A stretch of DNA of 64,000 bases from Lachnoclostridium sp. UBA903 (GTDB lineage: Bacteria > Bacillota > Clostridia > Lachnospirales > Lachnospiraceae): the NCBI GenBank assembly GCA_002294045.1, contig DBEP01000114.1, positions 124,784 through 188,783 on the forward strand, read 5' to 3'. The translations under genes and the position numbers were made by a program. A model generated the notes under the pieces. It was not told where the DNA came from, did no database searches, and saw only the letters and a list, made by a program, of their open reading frames with translations. Of this stretch, positions 25,497 to 34,138 are shown in pieces. Positions within the stretch are counted from its first letter, which is position 1; every line of letters begins with the position of its first letter.

Positions 25497-25903
25497 ACTA
25501 ACCTCTTTTCTCCATTTCTAATTCGGAATTTGATAATCTATTTAATATATATTAAAAATTTCTAAATTTACTCTTTTTATCCGGATTTTAATAAATAAAT
25601 CAGTATTTTAAATCAGGTAAAATAATTAAAGATACTATAACATAGCAAGGAAACATTTTCTACTTATTTCATTAAAAAATGTAGAAAATTCGTATAACAG
25701 GCGGAACCCTTTTAACTATTGTTCCAATAATTGTATTTTTATATAAGCGTGATATAATATAAATGATTGATTAGTATATGTTAAATGTTTTAGAATATAA
25801 AATGGAGAAATTAAACTTGATAGGTTCTTTTGTATTTAATAAAAGACGAGATTAGATTTAAGGAATAGAGTATTATTTTACATATGGAAAAACAGGGAAG
25901 TAT
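25497..25903. other. AT-rich intergenic region
   Basis: About 400 bp separate the divergent DUF4491 and flippase genes. It is very AT-rich, with several TATAAT-like strings (for example TATAATATAAAT near 25752) but no strong -35/-10 pair, hairpin or small gene that I can support. Confidence 0.5.
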
Positions 25904-27547
25904 ATGAGGAACAAACAGATGAAACAGAACAATAACAGTATTATGATACAGGGAAGTATTTTAGCAGCCGCAGGTGTAATATCAAGAATCATAGGAATGG
26001 TTTACCGCATTCCCATGTCCAATATGCTCGGGGCGGAAGGCAATACCTTATATTCCATTGCTTTCAGTATCTATAGTGTTATTTTAACCTTATCGTCCTA
26101 CAGCCTTCCCTTGGCCGTATCCAAATTAATATCCCAGTATTCGGCCAGGGAAGAATATAAAAATACCTACAGAATTTTTAGAACGGTACTTTTTTACGGA
26201 ATGATTCTTGGAGGGGCCGGAAGTGTGTTTTTATACTGCGGAGCAGATTATCTGGAAAAAATATTTCCCGGCAGTGCAGGTCTGGCAAAGCCACTCCGGA
26301 TTCTGGCACCGGCTGTCCTTGTCATGGCTGTTTTGGGTGTACTGCGCGGATTTTTTCAGGGGAAAAATACCATGCTGCCCACTGCAATTTCCCAGGTATT
26401 GGAACAAATCGTTAATGCTTTCGTTAGTATATGGGCTATTAGTTTCTTAATGAATAGTTACAGTCCGTCGGAGCAGGTTTATGCTTACGGGGCAGCAGGC
26501 GGAGTATTGGGAACTCTCATGGGAGCCGCAGCGGCATTGCTGTTTTTAGGCTTTATTTTTATCATCTACAGGCCGGTACTTAAAAACAAGATTATGAGAG
26601 ACAGATTCAGCTCTGAGTTATCCCGCAGGATTATACTTAAAATGCTGGTTTTTACCATTTTACCCATTGCCCTCAGCCAGACCGTTTACCAGCTTGGATA
26701 TTTTATAGATAATTTAATTTTTAAGAACATTATGCATTTTAAAGGTTTAGCCATAGAGAGTAATAATGTCCTGGGCGTATATAATACCCAGTATAATTTA
26801 CTTATTAATGTGCCCGTTGCTGTTTCCTCAGCCACGGCATCTTCAGCAATCCCAAATATGACTGCTTCCTTTTCGAGAGGGGCATACCGTGAGTTAAAGG
26901 TGAAAGCAGGCCCTCTGATTAAATTTAATATGGCTGTGGCGATTCCTGCGGCAGCGGGGCTGGCAGTATTAGGAAAACCCATTGTTATTTTGTTATTTCC
27001 CGGTTTAAGCATATATGCAGATGTAGCTGCCGGACTTTTAATTACAGGTTCCACCGCAGTAATATTTTATTCTTATTCCACGATTACCGGGGCAATGTTA
27101 CAGGGGGTGAACAAGATGCGGATTCCGGTTGTTCATGCTGCGATATCCCTGGGTCTGCATATAATTCTGGTGTCCCTTTTACTTTATTGTACAAATCTTG
27201 GTGTATATGCACTCATTATAGGAAATATTACGTTCCCTTTGTTGGTTTGTATTTTAAATTGGAGATCAATAGCCATATCTCTCCAATATAAACAGGAATT
27301 TAGGAAAACTTTTCTTATTCCTTGTCTGTCGGCTCTTATTATGGCTGTCATTGCATGGGGAAGTTACAGGGTTGTGTATTCCGCGGCCGGCAGCAACGCC
27401 TTGGGGGTTGCACTTTCCTTGCTGATTGCTGTTTGCAGCTATCTTGTATTGCTGCTGATTTTCAGATGCTTTTCCAAAGAAGAATTAATGGATTTGCCAA
27501 TGGGTAAAAAGATAAATAAACTGGGGGAGAAGCTGCATTTAATTTAG
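25904..27547 (+). CDS. SpoVB/MurJ-like polysaccharide flippase (MOP superfamily)
   Basis: Membrane protein of 547 residues with about 14 transmembrane segments. Typical sequence of the Firmicute SpoVB/YtgP group includes SILAAAGVISRIIGMVYRIP, LGAEGNTLYSIAFSIYSV, LPLAVSKLISQYSA and VLRGFFQGKNTMLPTAISQVLEQI. Members move lipid-linked oligosaccharides or peptidoglycan precursors across the membrane; SpoVB acts in spore cortex synthesis. The start at 25904 follows CAGGGAAG. A SleC-like gene lies next door in convergent orientation, which fits a spore-envelope role but does not prove it. Confidence 0.9.
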   Translation: MRNKQMKQNNNSIMIQGSILAAAGVISRIIGMVYRIPMSNMLGAEGNTLYSIAFSIYSVILTLSSYSLPLAVSKLISQYSAREEYKNTYRIFRTVLFYGMILGGAGSVFLYCGADYLEKIFPGSAGLAKPLRILAPAVLVMAVLGVLRGFFQGKNTMLPTAISQVLEQIVNAFVSIWAISFLMNSYSPSEQVYAYGAAGGVLGTLMGAAAALLFLGFIFIIYRPVLKNKIMRDRFSSELSRRIILKMLVFTILPIALSQTVYQLGYFIDNLIFKNIMHFKGLAIESNNVLGVYNTQYNLLINVPVAVSSATASSAIPNMTASFSRGAYRELKVKAGPLIKFNMAVAIPAAAGLAVLGKPIVILLFPGLSIYADVAAGLLITGSTAVIFYSYSTITGAMLQGVNKMRIPVVHAAISLGLHIILVSLLLYCTNLGVYALIIGNITFPLLVCILNWRSIAISLQYKQEFRKTFLIPCLSALIMAVIAWGSYRVVYSAAGSNALGVALSLLIAVCSYLVLLLIFRCFSKEELMDLPMGKKINKLGEKLHLI

Positions 27548-27618
27548 GTAATTTTATTTTTATGTGGTTTGCCCTCCGGGTAAAAACCGGAAATGCAAAC
27601 ACATGATTCTACAAACAT

Positions 27619-27790
27619 CTAGTGTACTGTCCGCCTGGTACTTAGGCTAACTCTCCAGATGATTTGTGCCGGTGCAAAGAACTAAAGTTCTTGGGCAAAA
27701 TTCTGATGGCATTGTCTAGGAATTTTAACGCAGCAATGGTGCAAAACAGCTGAGAGAATTAGTCAGGATGTCAGGCGGACAGTGCACTAG
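27619..27790. mobile_element. 172-bp MITE-like element with about 50-bp imperfect inverted repeats
   Basis: The ends are CTAGTGTACTGTCCGCCTG (27619-27637) and CAGGCGGACAGTGCACTAG (27772-27790), which are complementary with one mismatch. Similarity continues inward through CTAA-TCTC and TTTGTGCC/TTTGCACC. There is no coding capacity. The right end forms the stop codon of the SleC-like gene. Confidence 0.75.
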
Positions 27791-29061
27791 TTATTACCTG
27801 AATATCTGGAAGCGTTTGTTAAGGAGGAATGCACATGGGAAATTTTATACCAGGTAACGGCATCAATGGTACCTGTTACCGGAAGGTGGAAAATTCGCTG
27901 GAACGCACTGACAGCAGATATCATATCCAGGTCAAAGACTCCGTCCGCTTCTGTCTCCGGTATTTCTGTATAGGCATGGGAAAGAATTCTTAGTTTATTC
28001 TGCACGTATTTCACTTCCTCCGACACCGTGCCGTTTTGCAGTACCGTATTAGGCCGGACTATGGTTATGCCGTCTACGTTTTCCGTAAAATTTATATATA
28101 GTTTATCGCCATAATATTGGCGTAAAATATCAATCGCTTTATAATTCCTGTCACCAAGATTTTTTGAACCCCATAGGGACATCATGTATTCACAGGCTAT
28201 CCTGCCCGAACAGAACTGTGTCAGCACAGGCTGTATAATATCGGGCATGGATAAAAAATGATTAAAAACATAATCCACGGTTAAACTGATGTTACTGTCG
28301 ATATTTCTTCCGTTAATCCATAACTGGTCAAATGCTGAGGAGGAGGTAATGGTAAAATGATAACCTTTACCGGGATACCAGCCGGTATAAATCCGGTTTA
28401 AGGAAAAGGACAGGCAGCTTAAAACATTGGCATAGATTGTCTCCTGGGGCCAGGTAGCATATATTTGGCAGGATACTACATTCTTTATGTAATCTCTGTA
28501 AGCTATGTTGTAATCCGGCGCCATAACATCGGACGGCAATCCGTCATGTACAATAATAGTCTCAGGAATGGTGACCGGTTTTGGGTCCAGGGCTTCAACA
28601 GGGTCTTTTATCTCATCTTCATATATTTTAGGGGAATAATTTCCAAAAAGGTAATGAGGCCCTATCCTTATTACCTTGCCGGTATCGTTTCCGCCGGCCT
28701 TAAAGGGCAATCTTACAGGCTGAATTGTCTTTACATAAGGTAAAAGCTGGACACCGTCAATTTGTACGGCGGAAAGCCCCAAAGCAGTAATTACCAGACT
28801 GTATTCCGAATAAGGCTGATAATCGCTTGGTTCCATGCTATATTCAATTGGAGGTGCCGGCAATTCAATTTCTATGGTCTTACCCGAGATATCCGTACTT
28901 AAAATTGCTAACACCGTACCAGGCTCATCCTTATGACACACTTGCACTTTGGCATCCTCAACCGGTCTGGATCCTAAATCACATACAACTTGTACTTGTA
29001 ATATACCAAAACATATATCACCTGCCTGTGCAGGATAAATTTCATAATCCTTCATACACAT
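27787..29061 (-). CDS. SleC-like spore cortex-lytic protein
   Basis: Protein of 424 residues that resembles SleC of clostridia. An N-terminal beta-rich region (about 1-155) is followed by a segment with IIVHDGLPSD, YIKNVVSCQIYATWPQETIYANVLSCLSFSLNRIYTGWYPGKGY, ITSSSAFDQLWINGRNI and FCSGRIAC, then a peptidoglycan-binding domain near residues 345-405 (VKYVQNKLRIL...VSAFQRIFHLPVTGTID). SleC degrades cortex peptidoglycan during germination after activation by Csp proteases; a Csp-like protein is encoded at 45406. No clear signal peptide, as in SleC-type proteins. The last codons abut, and the stop is formed by, the end of a MITE-like element. RBS AGGAGC. Confidence 0.85.
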   Translation of the reverse strand: MCMKDYEIYPAQAGDICFGILQVQVVCDLGSRPVEDAKVQVCHKDEPGTVLAILSTDISGKTIEIELPAPPIEYSMEPSDYQPYSEYSLVITALGLSAVQIDGVQLLPYVKTIQPVRLPFKAGGNDTGKVIRIGPHYLFGNYSPKIYEDEIKDPVEALDPKPVTIPETIIVHDGLPSDVMAPDYNIAYRDYIKNVVSCQIYATWPQETIYANVLSCLSFSLNRIYTGWYPGKGYHFTITSSSAFDQLWINGRNIDSNISLTVDYVFNHFLSMPDIIQPVLTQFCSGRIACEYMMSLWGSKNLGDRNYKAIDILRQYYGDKLYINFTENVDGITIVRPNTVLQNGTVSEEVKYVQNKLRILSHAYTEIPETEADGVFDLDMISAVSAFQRIFHLPVTGTIDAVTWYKISHVHSSLTNASRYSGNN

Positions 29062-29389
29062 ATTTTGCTCCTATCTTCGGCGTCGCATAGAATCAGAGTC
29101 GGATATTCTCCCCATAATATCGGCTTTATTACTATTTATTTAATTCTATATATGCGTATAATTATAAAATGATAACAGCGGAATCAGGGATTTGTAAATT
29201 AATGCACAATTTATTCAGGCAATTGGCCAAAATAAACGGAAACAGGCCAATTATAAATTATTTCCAAAGAAGTTATGATATATATTAAAAGTAAATAAAC
29301 ATTTATCAGAAAGCATTGACAAGAACCGGTTATGGCTGTATGGTGGATTGTAGGAAATAAGTTTAATATAATGGGAGGCATGTTTCATT

Positions 29390-29785
29390 ATGCAGGATAA
29401 AATCAGAAGATTTATGATGGGCAGATATGGGGTGGATCAGTTAGGCAAGTTTATGTTATGGGCCGCTGTTATCATTATGTTTATATCATTGTTTTTCCGG
29501 AATGGAATAATAGAAGTATTATCTTTTGCTATACTGGTTGTATGTTATTTTAGAATACTCTCAAAAAATATGAATCAAAGATATAATGAAAACCAAAAAT
29601 TCTTACAGCTGAAGAACCGCATACTCGGTTATTTTGAGAAAGCCAAAACACGCCGTATGCAGAATAAAAATTACCATATTTATGTGTGCCCCACTTGTAA
29701 GCAGAAAATCCGTATTCCAAGAGGAAAAGGGAAAATATGTATTACCTGCCCGAAATGCCATGCGGAATTTATCCGAAAAAGCTAA
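29390..29785 (+). CDS. Membrane-anchored zinc-ribbon protein of unknown function
   Basis: Protein of 131 residues. There are two hydrophobic segments (about 22-40 and 45-57), a basic linker, and a C-terminal zinc ribbon with two CxxC knuckles (YVCPTCKQKIRIPRGKGKICITCPKCHAEF). This arrangement is frequent in Lachnospiraceae. Function unknown. The start follows GGGAGG. Monocistronic as far as can be seen. Confidence 0.8.
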   Translation: MQDKIRRFMMGRYGVDQLGKFMLWAAVIIMFISLFFRNGIIEVLSFAILVVCYFRILSKNMNQRYNENQKFLQLKNRILGYFEKAKTRRMQNKNYHIYVCPTCKQKIRIPRGKGKICITCPKCHAEFIRKS

Positions 29786-30047
29786 GGTGTAATAAAGACA
29801 CCTGGAAAAATCGGGGAGTTACTACCCTAATGCTATGAGCTGAAGGGGATATGGGAGACTTATATCTCGTGAAATGCCAAAACAGGTTCCCGGCCGCGGT
29901 TGTCCAATCTTAAGGTCAAACTCAGGAAAACAGAGGATTTACACATAATTACAGATGTGTTAATATATGGATATTGTATGGAAATATAAATTAAAATATA
30001 TTGGCAATTGATAAGTGTTGTTACTAAACACTTAGGAAAGGATAATC

Positions 30048-30641
30048 ATGGCAGAATTTTTATTCCAGGGACATGGCAGTTTTCGTCTGACAACGGATAA
30101 AGGTACCGTAATATATGTGGACCCCTATGCCGGCGGAGGTTATGATATACCGGCCGATATCATACTGGTAACCCACGAACACGGTGACCATAATCAGATT
30201 GGACTTGTTACAAAGAAGGCAGACTGTATCATCATAACGGATCGGGAAGCTTTGGAAGGCGGAGTTTATCACAATTTCTCGGTAAAGGATGTTGAAATTG
30301 AATCGGTTCCCGCATATAACCGCAACCACAGCAGGTCGGAATGCGTGGGATATGTATTAAGGTTTGATTCCATCTCCTTTTATGCTTCCGGCGATACTTC
30401 CCTTACTGATTTTATGGCCGATAAAATGCCCTCATACCATTTGGATTATGCCGCACTTCCCATTGACGGAATCTATAATATGAATCCGGAGGAAGCAACG
30501 GCATGTGCGGAACTTATCGGTGCAAAGCATACGATACCCATTCATATGAAACCGGGGCAGTTATTTGACCGGCGTATTGCGGAACAGTTTACGCCCGGCA
30601 ACCGCCTGATTGTGGAAGACGGGACAAGTATTCTATTATAA
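30048..30641 (+). CDS. MBL-fold metal-dependent hydrolase (UlaG-like)
   Basis: Protein of 197 residues of the metallo-beta-lactamase fold. HGSFRLTTDKGTVIYVDPY is followed by the metal motif THEHGDHN (HxHxDH) and further ligands in YNRNHSRSECVGY (His), ASGDTSLTD (Asp) and PIHMKPG (His). The group includes UlaG-like lactonases and RNase Z-like hydrolases; the substrate is unknown. RBS GGAAAGG. The 262-bp gap upstream holds only a small hairpin (GGTGT/ACACC near 29787). Confidence 0.88.
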   Translation: MAEFLFQGHGSFRLTTDKGTVIYVDPYAGGGYDIPADIILVTHEHGDHNQIGLVTKKADCIIITDREALEGGVYHNFSVKDVEIESVPAYNRNHSRSECVGYVLRFDSISFYASGDTSLTDFMADKMPSYHLDYAALPIDGIYNMNPEEATACAELIGAKHTIPIHMKPGQLFDRRIAEQFTPGNRLIVEDGTSILL

Positions 30642-30713
30642 TAAAACATCATGAGGAATCGGAACCATATGATTTTCAGAGTATAAGGCAGCTGATTGTT
30701 AAAAATAAACAGT

Positions 30714-30743
30714 TTGACAATTATTTCACTTAACATATATAAT
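30714..30743 (+). promoter_or_regulatory. Strong sigma-A promoter
   Basis: TTGACA at 30714-30719 and TATAAT at 30738-30743 with an 18-bp spacer: both consensus hexamers. It serves the zinc-finger/HTH gene downstream. Confidence 0.75.
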
Positions 30744-30757
30744 GATAAGAGAAGTAT

Positions 30758-30775
30758 TATACCATATTTGGTATA
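30758..30775. promoter_or_regulatory. Operator-like inverted repeat just after the promoter
   Basis: TATACCA (30758-30764) and TGGTATA (30769-30775) form a perfect 7-bp inverted repeat with a 4-bp spacer, just downstream of the expected transcription start. It could be a repressor site or a 5' mRNA hairpin. Confidence 0.45.
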
Positions 30776-30832
30776 TAGTTGGCATTTAACCATAGCATGA
30801 ACAGGAATGGCCTAAGAGAGTTGGTGGAATAT

Positions 30833-31270
30833 ATGGCGCAGAATAAGAACGGAGAAATCCGGGAATGTAAAAGATGTGGGAAGATGTTCTTTTATACGGG
30901 GGTTGGTAAATGCATTTGCGCGGAATGCAAGGCGGAGGATGAAGCTGAGTTTGAAATGGTGAAGGATTATATCTATGATAATCATTCCGCTACAATTATG
31001 CAGGTTTCCAAGGAGACAGGAGTCAAAATCTGCAGAATAAAAAGTTATTTAAGGGACGGAAGGCTTATCATTCCTGACGGTTCCCCGATTTTTTTAAATT
31101 GTGAGGTCTGCGGAACCAATATAAAATTCGGCAGATTATGCCGTGAATGTGCAGATACTATGAGCAGTGAATTAAAACGTGAAATGCATGTCGATGAATT
31201 TCAAATCGGAGATAAACCCAAAAGCACTTACGACGCAAGGATGAGGTTTTTAGACCGGGACCATACATAA
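30833..31270 (+). CDS. Flagellar-operon-type (YvyF-like) zinc/HTH protein
   Basis: Protein of 145 residues from ATG 30833. Two zinc-binding regions surround a helix-turn-helix-like part: CKRCGKMFFYTGVGKCICAEC near the N-terminus, then NHSATIMQVSKETGVKICRIKSYLRDGRL, then CEVCGTNIKFGRLCREC. This order resembles the flagellar-operon protein YvyF/TIGR03826. The ATG at 30797 and a TTG at 30779 are alternative starts; 30833 has the best, though weak, GGTGG site. Function is unproven, probably regulatory. Confidence 0.75.
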   Translation: MAQNKNGEIRECKRCGKMFFYTGVGKCICAECKAEDEAEFEMVKDYIYDNHSATIMQVSKETGVKICRIKSYLRDGRLIIPDGSPIFLNCEVCGTNIKFGRLCRECADTMSSELKREMHVDEFQIGDKPKSTYDARMRFLDRDHT

Positions 31271-31736
31271 ATATGATATGAAAACGGAAGCATTGGAACA
31301 GTAAATTAATAGTGTAAATCAGAACTACCTTCGAATAATTAAGCAGGTAGTTTTTTTATAACAACGATACTGGTAAAAACAGCTTTTTTATTATGGCAGT
31401 TCTTTTTATTTTATATAAATAAATATACTAAATTTTTTGTAATACTTTAAAATATAGTTCTAAGCTTTAATAGTATAAATGAATTGCGGTTAAGTATTAT
31501 TTTATATAGGTATTATTTTATAAAGGAACAATTCTGTTTGCAAATACATGTTTTTTTAAGAAAGTCATAGATTAGATTGCTAATTGGAAGGAAATGTTTT
31601 ATTATTTATTACAGACGGTTTTATCTTTACACTGACAGTTCCGGAATATTATTTGTTCCCATATTGCCGATTTGAATAATATTCCCGATATTTTGAGCCG
31701 GCTGAAAGAAAAAGGAATGGAAATCAAGGTGATTTT
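31271..31736. other. Intergenic region with terminator and a possible gene remnant
   Basis: It holds the terminator at 31323-31357, then about 250 bp of AT-rich sequence. Near 31650-31740 a 30-codon open stretch reads ADLNNIPDILSRLKEKGMEI-like sequence and ends in a TGA overlapping the acetyltransferase ATG. That stretch looks like the end of a decayed gene. Nothing else is supported. Confidence 0.4.
31323..31357 (+). terminator. Rho-independent terminator
   Basis: AACTACCT (31323-31330) pairs with AGGTAGTT (31345-31352), followed by T residues to 31357. It ends the zinc/HTH gene. Confidence 0.85.
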
Positions 31737-32339
31737 ATGAAAAGTAATTATAATGATATCATGAGAGAAAATCCGGAAATTGAAACCAACCGTTTATTAC
31801 TCCGAAAATTCGATATAAAGGATAAAGAGGCAGTTTTAGCATATGGAAGTGATGAGCAGACATTAAAATATCTGATCTGGACCGGAATAAACAAACTGGC
31901 TGAGGCGGAAAATGTCATAACGGTATACTATTCCAGACCGGGAATATATGCCCTGGAATTAAAAGAGATTCATCAGTGCATCGGATGTATTGATATCCGC
32001 ATTGAACCCCAGCATGAAAAAGCAAGCTTTGGTTATATTCTTAACCGGGATTTCTGGAATCATGGTTATATGACGGAGGCATTAAAGGCGATATTAGAGT
32101 TATGCTTTACAAAGCTTGAACTAAACCGGGTTGAGGCAAGCCATTATGTCGGAAATGAGGGTTCCGGCAGGGTTATGCAAAATAGCGGCATGAGATTTGA
32201 GGGCGTATCCGTTCAGCAGGTGAAAATTAAAGGGATATTCCAGGATGTGGTTCACTATGGAATTACGAAGTCCCAATGGAATGAGATGCCGAAATTTCAG
32301 ATAAATCAGACCGGGATAAACGGATGGAGGGAAGGTTAA
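31737..32339 (+). CDS. GNAT family N-acetyltransferase (RimJ/RimL-like)
   Basis: Protein of 200 residues. The typical RimJ/RimL N-terminus is IETNRLLLRKFDIKDKEAVLAYGSDEQTLKYLIW. The acetyl-CoA-binding part is FGYILNRDFWNHGYMTEALKAILELCFTKLELNRVEASHYVGNEGSGRVMQNSGMRFEG. It acetylates amines, possibly ribosomal protein N-termini or a small molecule. Its stop codon abuts the ATG of the next gene, so the two are cotranscribed. Confidence 0.9.
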   Translation: MKSNYNDIMRENPEIETNRLLLRKFDIKDKEAVLAYGSDEQTLKYLIWTGINKLAEAENVITVYYSRPGIYALELKEIHQCIGCIDIRIEPQHEKASFGYILNRDFWNHGYMTEALKAILELCFTKLELNRVEASHYVGNEGSGRVMQNSGMRFEGVSVQQVKIKGIFQDVVHYGITKSQWNEMPKFQINQTGINGWREG

Positions 32340-33098
32340 ATGAAATTAGTAACGTTTAATATCCGCTGCGATTACGGGCAGGATGGTCCCAACAGCTTTT
32401 GTTTCAGAAAGCCGTTGATTTTAGAAAAAATAAAAGCTGAAAATCCGGATATCATCTGCTTTCAGGAAGTACTTCCCCATGTAGCCGTATGGCTTAAAGA
32501 CAATTTAAGCGATTACTGCGTGATCGGATGCGGAAGAGATGAAAAATTAGGAAATGAGCAAACCAGTATAGTATATAAGAAATCCATTTACAATTTATTG
32601 GAAATGGAAGTATTTTGGCTGTCGGAAACTCCTAAGGTACCGGGCTCCCGTTATAAAAATCAAAGTGATTGCCCCAGGATTTGTACCATGGCATTATTCC
32701 AGAATGTTAAAACCAATGAAGTATTCCGGATATATAATACCCATCTGGATCATATCGGAAGCGAGGCCAGAAGATTAGGTCTTAGCCAGATTCTTAACAG
32801 GATGGAAAGGGAGGAGACTTTTATCCCGGCACCGGCCATATTAACCGGGGATTTTAACGCACTGCCGGATTCTGCTGAGATGGAACTGTTAAAAGACTAT
32901 CCCCGGCTTTTTGACCTGACGGCCGGTATCCAAGGAACCTTTCACGATTTCGGAAGGCGGAAAGAACCGGAGAAAATCGATTATATTATTGCCCAGGAGC
33001 AAATTACATGCCTGAATACAGAAGTCTGGAATGACTTCAAAGACGGGGTATATCTATCGGACCATTATCCGGTCAGTGCAAAAATACGGATAAAATAA
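32340..33098 (+). CDS. Endonuclease/exonuclease/phosphatase family protein
   Basis: Protein of 252 residues with the full EEP pattern: LVTFNIRCDYG (Asn), ICFQEVLP (metal Glu), YNTHLDHIG, LTGDFNALPDS (Asp/Asn) and LSDHYPVSAK (catalytic Asp-His). These Mg-dependent enzymes hydrolyse phosphodiesters or phosphomonoesters. There is no signal peptide, so it is cytoplasmic. It begins immediately after the acetyltransferase stop and ends just before a terminator. Confidence 0.92.
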   Translation: MKLVTFNIRCDYGQDGPNSFCFRKPLILEKIKAENPDIICFQEVLPHVAVWLKDNLSDYCVIGCGRDEKLGNEQTSIVYKKSIYNLLEMEVFWLSETPKVPGSRYKNQSDCPRICTMALFQNVKTNEVFRIYNTHLDHIGSEARRLGLSQILNRMEREETFIPAPAILTGDFNALPDSAEMELLKDYPRLFDLTAGIQGTFHDFGRRKEPEKIDYIIAQEQITCLNTEVWNDFKDGVYLSDHYPVSAKIRIK

Positions 33099-33460
33099 AT
33101 TAAACCGGAGAAAAAAATGAATTAAAGGTTAAGGATAAGCTGGAGAGGTACTGCTGCCGGCTTATTTTTTTGCATTTTTTCAGAGAAAACCGCAGTAAAT
33201 AAATAAAACAATGTCATAACTTTAAATATTTTGAAATGTAAGAATTTAAGTGATAAATTTATTAAATGTCTTTAAAAATAATAAAAAGATATAATTAGTA
33301 TAAAAATATAAAATAATGTCGAACTATTTATGTAGAAATATTTGTAAAAAAGTAGTAAAATAATAACAATTAAGTTAAACTGAAACAGTATCTGTATATT
33401 GCTGAAAATTTGATGTGTTGTACATTTATTAAATTATTTTATCGAAAGGAAATTAAATTA
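33099..33460. other. AT-rich boundary region upstream of the eight-gene cluster
   Basis: After the terminator at 33135-33171 the sequence is strikingly AT-rich. A TATAAT (33290-33295) could be a -10 for the cluster, but its -35 region is poor. A 15-codon frame (33316-33363, MSNYLCRNICKKVVK) contains two Cys residues but has no ribosome binding site. I see no convincing precursor-peptide gene. Confidence 0.5.
33135..33171 (+). terminator. Rho-independent terminator
   Basis: ATAAGC (33135-33140) pairs with GCTTAT (33160-33165), with further GG/CC pairing inside, and seven T residues follow. It separates the EEP gene from the AT-rich cluster. Confidence 0.8.
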
Positions 33461-34138
33461 ATGGAGAAGCGTATTATTTATGAATCAAAATTACATATGG
33501 AACAATTTATAGATGATGTTGCACACGACCGGGAACATATTTATAGAGTATTGAATACGGCATTAGATATCGCGAAAACTGAGGAGGGGGTCAATGTATC
33601 AATATTAATTGTAGCGTGTTTGCTGCATGATATTGGAAGGGGAAAACAATTTGAAAATCCTAAACTGTGCCATGCCAGGGAAGGAGCAAAAATGGCTTAC
33701 ATATTCTTAACTGAAAGAGGAGTTAACCATGAAGAAGCAAGCAGTGTTAAAGCGTGTATAGAAACTCACAGATTCAGGAGTGATGATTCTCCTAAAAGTA
33801 TAGAAGCAAAAATATTATTTGATGCGGATACTTTAGATGTTACAGGGGCACTTGGAATAGCGAGAAGTTTACATTATGAGGGGAAGACAGGAATACCGCT
33901 GTATCATGTGGATAGTAAGGGCAAAATCATAGAGGGTAAAAACGATCCGGAGGAATCTTTTTTTAAAGAGTATAACTATAAATTAATAAATGTATATAAC
34001 CGGTTATATACAAAAAGGGGAAAAGAATTAGCAGAACAAAGAAAAAAAATGACCCATGCCTTTTATGAAGAGCTCTATAAAGAAATTACTGCAAACAGAA
34101 AGAATATAGAGGAAATTTGGGGTATGGAGGAATTATAG
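33461..34138 (+). CDS. HD domain phosphohydrolase
   Basis: Protein of 225 residues from ATG 33461 (after CGAAAGGA; a longer frame upstream lacks a site). Metal-binding pattern: HDREHIYRV (H22...H26), LLHDIGRGK (H56, D57), then ETHRFRSDD and FDADTLDVTGALGIAR (Asp). It resembles the YedJ/YpgQ group of nucleotide or phosphate-ester hydrolases. It is the first gene of the AT-rich cluster and ends 2 bp before the radical SAM gene. In the cluster it may hydrolyse a nucleotide by-product or a phosphorylated intermediate; this is inference. Confidence 0.88.
   Translation: MEKRIIYESKLHMEQFIDDVAHDREHIYRVLNTALDIAKTEEGVNVSILIVACLLHDIGRGKQFENPKLCHAREGAKMAYIFLTERGVNHEEASSVKACIETHRFRSDDSPKSIEAKILFDADTLDVTGALGIARSLHYEGKTGIPLYHVDSKGKIIEGKNDPEESFFKEYNYKLINVYNRLYTKRGKELAEQRKKMTHAFYEELYKEITANRKNIEEIWGMEEL

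Noticed and set aside
28465..28743. Frames antisense to the SleC-like gene
   Set aside because: They mirror the AT-rich, Tyr/Ile-rich coding strand and contain no recognisable domain or start site.
33316..33363. Small Cys-containing frame as precursor peptide of the radical SAM cluster
   Set aside because: Only 15 codons, no ribosome binding site, and it sits in AT-rich DNA where such frames are expected by chance.
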